Shown here: positions 37,206 to 39,687 of the stretch, piece by piece
Position numbering within the stretch: position 1 is the first letter of the stretch
How the letters are laid out: every line of letters begins with the position of its first letter
Virus record (IMG/VR): IMGVR_UViG_3300023440_000010
Location: 1-39,687 of that record
Source of the DNA: a virus
Length of the DNA stretch: 39,687 nt
Direction: 5' to 3' (one strand)
The notes under the pieces: generated by a model
The model's input: only the letters and a program-made list of their open reading frames with translations
The model's database searches: none
What the model was told of the DNA's origin: nothing
Made by a program: the position numbers and the translations under genes

Positions 37206-37658
37206 TCAGGCGGCCGGGGCGATGGCGCGCGCCTGCGCGCGGGTCTCGCCCTCGTACTCCTCGTGCTCGACCTCGACCAGCACCTCGAACCCGCCATCGT
37301 ACTCGTCGATGGTCTCGCCGATGTTGCGCCCTTCCAGCGGGATGCCGATCTGCTCCAGCATGTGCCGGACGCGGTTGAGGTCGCGCTTGCCGTAGATGAA
37401 GTCCCGCCGGGTGACGATGGTCTCGCCGTCGGGGTCCGCCTCCAAGAACGCCTGGGCCTCGTTCGGGTCCACGTCTTCCTGCGGCTCGCGCGGCCGGATG
37501 GAGAAGCGGACCATGCGGTAGGTGCGGCCCTTGCGGTCCTCGCGGTCCTCGTCGTCGATGGCGATGCGGACCAGCTCGCCCTTCCAGGTGCCCTCCGGAA
37601 CCTCGGGGATGTCCACGTCCTCCCACGAGGAGCCGAGCAGTGTGCTGAGATCAGCCAT
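37206..37658 (-). CDS. Probable ssDNA-binding / DUF669-like protein, 150 aa
   Basis: GGAGG lies nine bases before ATG 37658. The protein is acidic and strand-rich (EGTWKGELVRIAIDDED, RTYRMVRFSIRPR, GFEVLVEVEHEEYEGET), consistent with an OB-like fold, and has a helix with conserved-looking RVRHMLEQIGIPLEGRNIGE. Proteins like this sit next to Sak4-like ATPases in phages and coat single strands. The assignment rests on context and composition more than on a firm motif. Confidence 0.6.
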   Translation of the reverse strand: MADLSTLLGSSWEDVDIPEVPEGTWKGELVRIAIDDEDREDRKGRTYRMVRFSIRPREPQEDVDPNEAQAFLEADPDGETIVTRRDFIYGKRDLNRVRHMLEQIGIPLEGRNIGETIDEYDGGFEVLVEVEHEEYEGETRAQARAIAPAA

Positions 37659-37699
37659 AGGCTTTTACCTCCAGTTGTCGATGAGCGCGGCGCGTGCCG

Positions 37700-38578
37700 C
37701 TACTTTCTGAGGGCCTCCACGATGGTCCAGAGGGAGTCCGCTGGCACCTCCACCGGGAGGGACTTCGGGGGTACGGGCACCTTCACGTCCACGTCGTCGT
37801 CCGGCACGGTGGCCAGGACGCGCCGGGCCGCTTGGCCCTTGCCGACGCGCTTCGCCTGCAACACCACGGAGAAGTAGCCGCCGATGCGCGGCGGGAGCTT
37901 CTGGCCGAGGGTCGCCGGGTAGCGCATCAAGAGGTTGTCGGGGAGCTTGCGCGCGGCCGCCGGCTTGCCGCTGGCGCCGCCGCTCTCCTCGTCGTCCTCG
38001 ATCTCGTCCTGCGACAGCCGCATCAAGTGGGCCGTCACGATCATGTTGATGGGAAGGGAGCGGAGCATCTGGATGGCCCCCTCCACCTTGTCGATGGCCA
38101 CGCCCCAATCCTTGAGGCGGCGCGGCCGGCCGCCCTTCATGGAGGTGCCGAGGCGGCCCGCCTTGTGCAGGGTGTGCCACATCGCTGCGTGGCTGAACGA
38201 CGTGAGCGGGTCGATGACCAGCCAGTCGTTCGGCCCCCAGGACTCGGGCGGGCCGTAGTCCTCGCCCGTCTCGCTGTCCACCCACGACTTCACCAGCTTG
38301 ACGAAGCCGGCGAAGGCCGTCGGGCGCCCCTCAACCGTCGGATTGCCCTCCTTGTCGAAGCGCACCTTGTCCACGAGGGTCTCGTAGATGAGGTTGTCGT
38401 GGAACTCCTTGGGGACCAGTTTGAAGATGGGGTCGAGGTTGTCGTCGAAGTCGCACACGAACAGGCGCTGGCCGTGCGCAAGGAGCGACCCGTAGGCGCA
38501 GGTCTTGCCGGCGCCTGGGTCGCCCACGATGAGGATGCGTGTGCTTTCCTTCGAGCGATGGGATGAACCCTTGGGCAT
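37700..38578 (-). CDS. Sak4-like RecA-fold ATPase (AAA_24), 292 aa
   Basis: From ATG 38578 (MPKGSSHRSKESTRIL), with AGGAG upstream, Walker A GDPGAGKT lies at residues 19-26 at the extreme N-terminus, as in Sak4 single-strand annealing ATPases. FVCDFDDNLDPIFKL follows, then a Walker B-like DWLVIDPLTSFSHA near residue 118, then a sensor-like INMIVTAHLMRL near 180. Sak4 proteins aid recombination and repair of phage DNA, usually with an SSB encoded next door, as here. A consensus promoter precedes the gene. Confidence 0.82.
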   Translation of the reverse strand: MPKGSSHRSKESTRILIVGDPGAGKTCAYGSLLAHGQRLFVCDFDDNLDPIFKLVPKEFHDNLIYETLVDKVRFDKEGNPTVEGRPTAFAGFVKLVKSWVDSETGEDYGPPESWGPNDWLVIDPLTSFSHAAMWHTLHKAGRLGTSMKGGRPRRLKDWGVAIDKVEGAIQMLRSLPINMIVTAHLMRLSQDEIEDDEESGGASGKPAAARKLPDNLLMRYPATLGQKLPPRIGGYFSVVLQAKRVGKGQAARRVLATVPDDDVDVKVPVPPKSLPVEVPADSLWTIVEALRK

Positions 38579-38606
38579 TGTCTTTTCTCCTCTCGCTTCG
38601 GGAGGT

Positions 38607-38635
38607 ACTTTACTGCGAGGCGGGGTGGCTGTCAA
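38607..38635 (-). promoter_or_regulatory. Sigma-70 promoter for the DNA-metabolism block
   Basis: On the minus strand a perfect TTGACA (38630-38635) lies 17 bp from TAAAGT (38607-38612), with a start predicted near 38600. The -35 box contains the stop codon of 38632-38967. It should drive the Sak4-like ATPase, the ssDNA-binding candidate, UDG-exonuclease and later genes. Confidence 0.75.
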
Positions 38636-38967
38636 CCCGCCTCGCCCAGCCACTCGAAACGATCCGCCTGCGCCTCAGCGGCCCGCGCCGCCATCTCGTC
38701 GTCGGCCTCCTCGGCAACCTGATCCATCCACTCGGCGACGGCTGCCTCGTCACCGATCATGGCGTACACGGCCTCGGGGTCGAGGTAGTGGCGCGTGCCG
38801 TTCGCGCCAGCCACCCACGCCTCGACGATCTCGACCTCGGCCGGCTCGGGCGGGTAGCACAGCTCGGGCGGGCCGCTCATGCGCCCGGGGTCGGCGGGGG
38901 TGATGTCGCAGACCACGTGGATTGTGGTGTCGGGGATGATGGTGGTTTCGTAGTCACGGATGAGCAT
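38632..38967 (-). CDS. Conserved hypothetical protein, 111 aa
   Basis: ATG 38967 follows GAGGAGG. It begins with strands (MLIRDYETTIIPDTTIHVVC) and has the segment DITPADPGRMSGPPELCYPP, a run resembling hypothetical proteins found in several phages and prophages. It ends with a strongly acidic helix (AAVAEWMDQVAEEADDEMAA). The function is unknown. Confidence 0.75.
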   Translation of the reverse strand: MLIRDYETTIIPDTTIHVVCDITPADPGRMSGPPELCYPPEPAEVEIVEAWVAGANGTRHYLDPEAVYAMIGDEAAVAEWMDQVAEEADDEMAARAAEAQADRFEWLGEAG

Positions 38968-38985
38968 GGCTCAGGCCTCCTCGTG

Positions 38986-39339
38986 TCACACCTCTGGCGG
39001 ATCGGCCACGCGCTCCCGCTCAAAAATCTCGCCTGCGGCAGCATGCAACGGCCTGATTGGCTCATAGGTCCGCTCGAAGATATCCGGCTTGCAGGGGTAA
39101 ATCTCGCCCTTGACGCCCCGGATGATCCAGTCGTTCCAGTCGATGCGGTGGACGCCCTCTAGCGTACCACAGACGAGACGCTCGCGCGCCGGGTCGTCTG
39201 GGTCGATCCACATGGCGCCCTCGCCGGGGTCGCTGTTCCATGCCTCGTGCAGCCAGTTCGGCCATTCGGAGTTGTCCCACCGGCGCTCCTTGGTCATTTG
39301 GAATGCTTCGATGGTGACGGGCTTCTTGCGGTACATCAT
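38986..39339 (-). CDS. Conserved phage protein with YRKKPVTIEAFQ start, 117 aa
   Basis: The start is ATG 39339 (M-MYRKKPVTIEAFQMT) with GGAGG nine bases upstream, overlapping the stop of a micro-gene. The opening is typical of a small, widespread phage/prophage family of unknown function (MxYRKKPVxIEAxQ). It then has Trp-rich segments (WDNSEWPNWLHEAWNSD), LEGVHRIDWNDWIIRGVKGE, and IYPCKPDIFERTYEP near the end, the usual family ending. Confidence 0.82.
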   Translation of the reverse strand: MMYRKKPVTIEAFQMTKERRWDNSEWPNWLHEAWNSDPGEGAMWIDPDDPARERLVCGTLEGVHRIDWNDWIIRGVKGEIYPCKPDIFERTYEPIRPLHAAAGEIFERERVADPPEV

Positions 39340-39467
39340 CTGTTGAATCCTCCACAGCCCCACGTCGGGGGCGGATAGTGCGCCGGTGGCGCGGGAATGG
39401 TCCAGGCGGCTAGGGGCAGTAGGATCCAGGCCAGCAGGGAGAGGATGATGCGGGCTGCTCTGTTCAT
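39336..39467 (-). CDS. 43-aa membrane or exported micropeptide
   Basis: ATG 39467 overlaps the junction gene's stop (ATGA, 39464-39467), and its own stop overlaps the next start (39336-39339). The N-terminal half is basic then hydrophobic (MNRAARIILSLLAWILLPLA), and the rest Pro/Gly/Trp-rich (IPAPPAHYPPPTWGCGG). This fits a signal-anchored or secreted peptide. Double ATGA coupling supports translation. The role is unknown. Confidence 0.68.
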   Translation of the reverse strand: MNRAARIILSLLAWILLPLAAWTIPAPPAHYPPPTWGCGGFNR

Positions 39468-39687
39468 TGTCTGCGATCAGCAATTTCCTTCAGCTTATCG
39501 TACCAATTGAGCAGAGAGTAGACGCCCGCAGATACGAGGGCGAAGCCCAGGAGGAACAGCGAGAGGAATAGCGGTAGCTCGTACCACGTACCCTCCGCAT
39601 CTAGCCAGTGCCAGATGGTCGTAGGGATCCACAGGGCAAGGAGCACCAATACTGACAGGGCCAAGATTCTAAGATTGGTGCCACGGC
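39464..39687 (-). CDS. Two-TM small membrane protein, C-terminal part (continues at base 176)
   Basis: This is the same gene as 1-176 on the minus strand. It is open at the window edge and, after collapsing the 127-bp overlap, runs from ATG 176 to the stop at 39464-39466 (90 aa). The second TM helix is LPLFLSLFLLGFALVSAGVY, followed by a charged tail (NWYDKLKEIADRRQ). It may be a holin; not proven. Confidence 0.85.
   Translation of the reverse strand, partial: RGTNLRILALSVLVLLALWIPTTIWHWLDAEGTWYELPLFLSLFLLGFALVSAGVYSLLNWYDKLKEIADRRQ
39561..39687. repeat. Right copy of 127-bp terminal direct repeat
   Basis: Identical to 1-127. See the left copy for interpretation as an assembly overlap on a circular map. 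Confidence 0.95.

Overview
This window looks like the complete genome of a lytic, high-GC, tailed bacteriophage with a T7-like (podovirus-type) virion, assembled as a circle and opened at an arbitrary point. Bases 1-127 recur exactly as 39561-39687. One 90-codon membrane-protein gene reads without a break across the joined ends (97 coding bases at the right edge plus 176 at the left edge make 273 bases). The unit genome is therefore 39,560 bp, and 127 bp is the size of a common assembly k-mer overlap. No integrase, lysogeny repressor, tRNA, CRISPR array, reverse transcriptase or single-subunit RNA polymerase was seen. The host is probably a high-GC Gram-negative bacterium, because there is a GH24 endolysin and an overlapping spanin pair, but it cannot be named from the sequence.

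There are two transcription arms. The rightward (+) arm, 10.66-29.10 kb, is the virion module: small and large terminase, two small proteins, portal (head-tail connector), Bbp19-like protein, HExxH protein, scaffold, major capsid protein, a probable head-decoration protein, tail tubular proteins A and B, a GNAT-like internal protein, three internal/ejection proteins (the last 1,130 aa), a T7 gp17-type tail fibre, and small tail or membrane proteins. A terminator, a promoter and a structured leader precede the capsid gene. A second promoter precedes the tail fibre gene.

The leftward (-) arm starts near 9.9 kb, runs to base 1, continues across the circular junction at 39.56 kb and ends at a terminator near 29.27 kb. 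Its first part (9.9-4.4 kb) holds small, mostly unrecognised early genes, several Cys-rich, plus an ArdA-like anti-restriction protein and a RepA-type helicase. Next come the endolysin, a ribbon-helix-helix protein, a RecB/Cas4-like nuclease and more small proteins. Beyond the junction lies the DNA metabolism block: Sak4-like ATPase, probable ssDNA-binding protein, a uracil-DNA-glycosylase/exonuclease fusion, nucleotide-metabolism genes, a Dam-like methyltransferase, a family A polymerase domain, and a winged-helix metallophosphoesterase. The arm ends with a lysis/envelope block that includes a membrane-anchored trypsin-like protease and i-/o-spanins.

The most unusual feature is the replication polymerase. 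A UDG domain plus exonuclease motifs I and II lie on one gene (35860-36957). Exonuclease motif III plus the polymerase domain lie on another (32642-34051). Six other small genes sit between them, so the proofreading site would have to be built from two polypeptides. Other notable items are a 770-bp non-coding GC/CpG-rich divergence region, a candidate replication origin with iteron-like repeats and a large palindrome next to the RepA-type gene, a perfect 24-bp inverted repeat with G9 tracts at the convergence point, and several very small membrane-peptide genes linked by ATGA-type overlaps.
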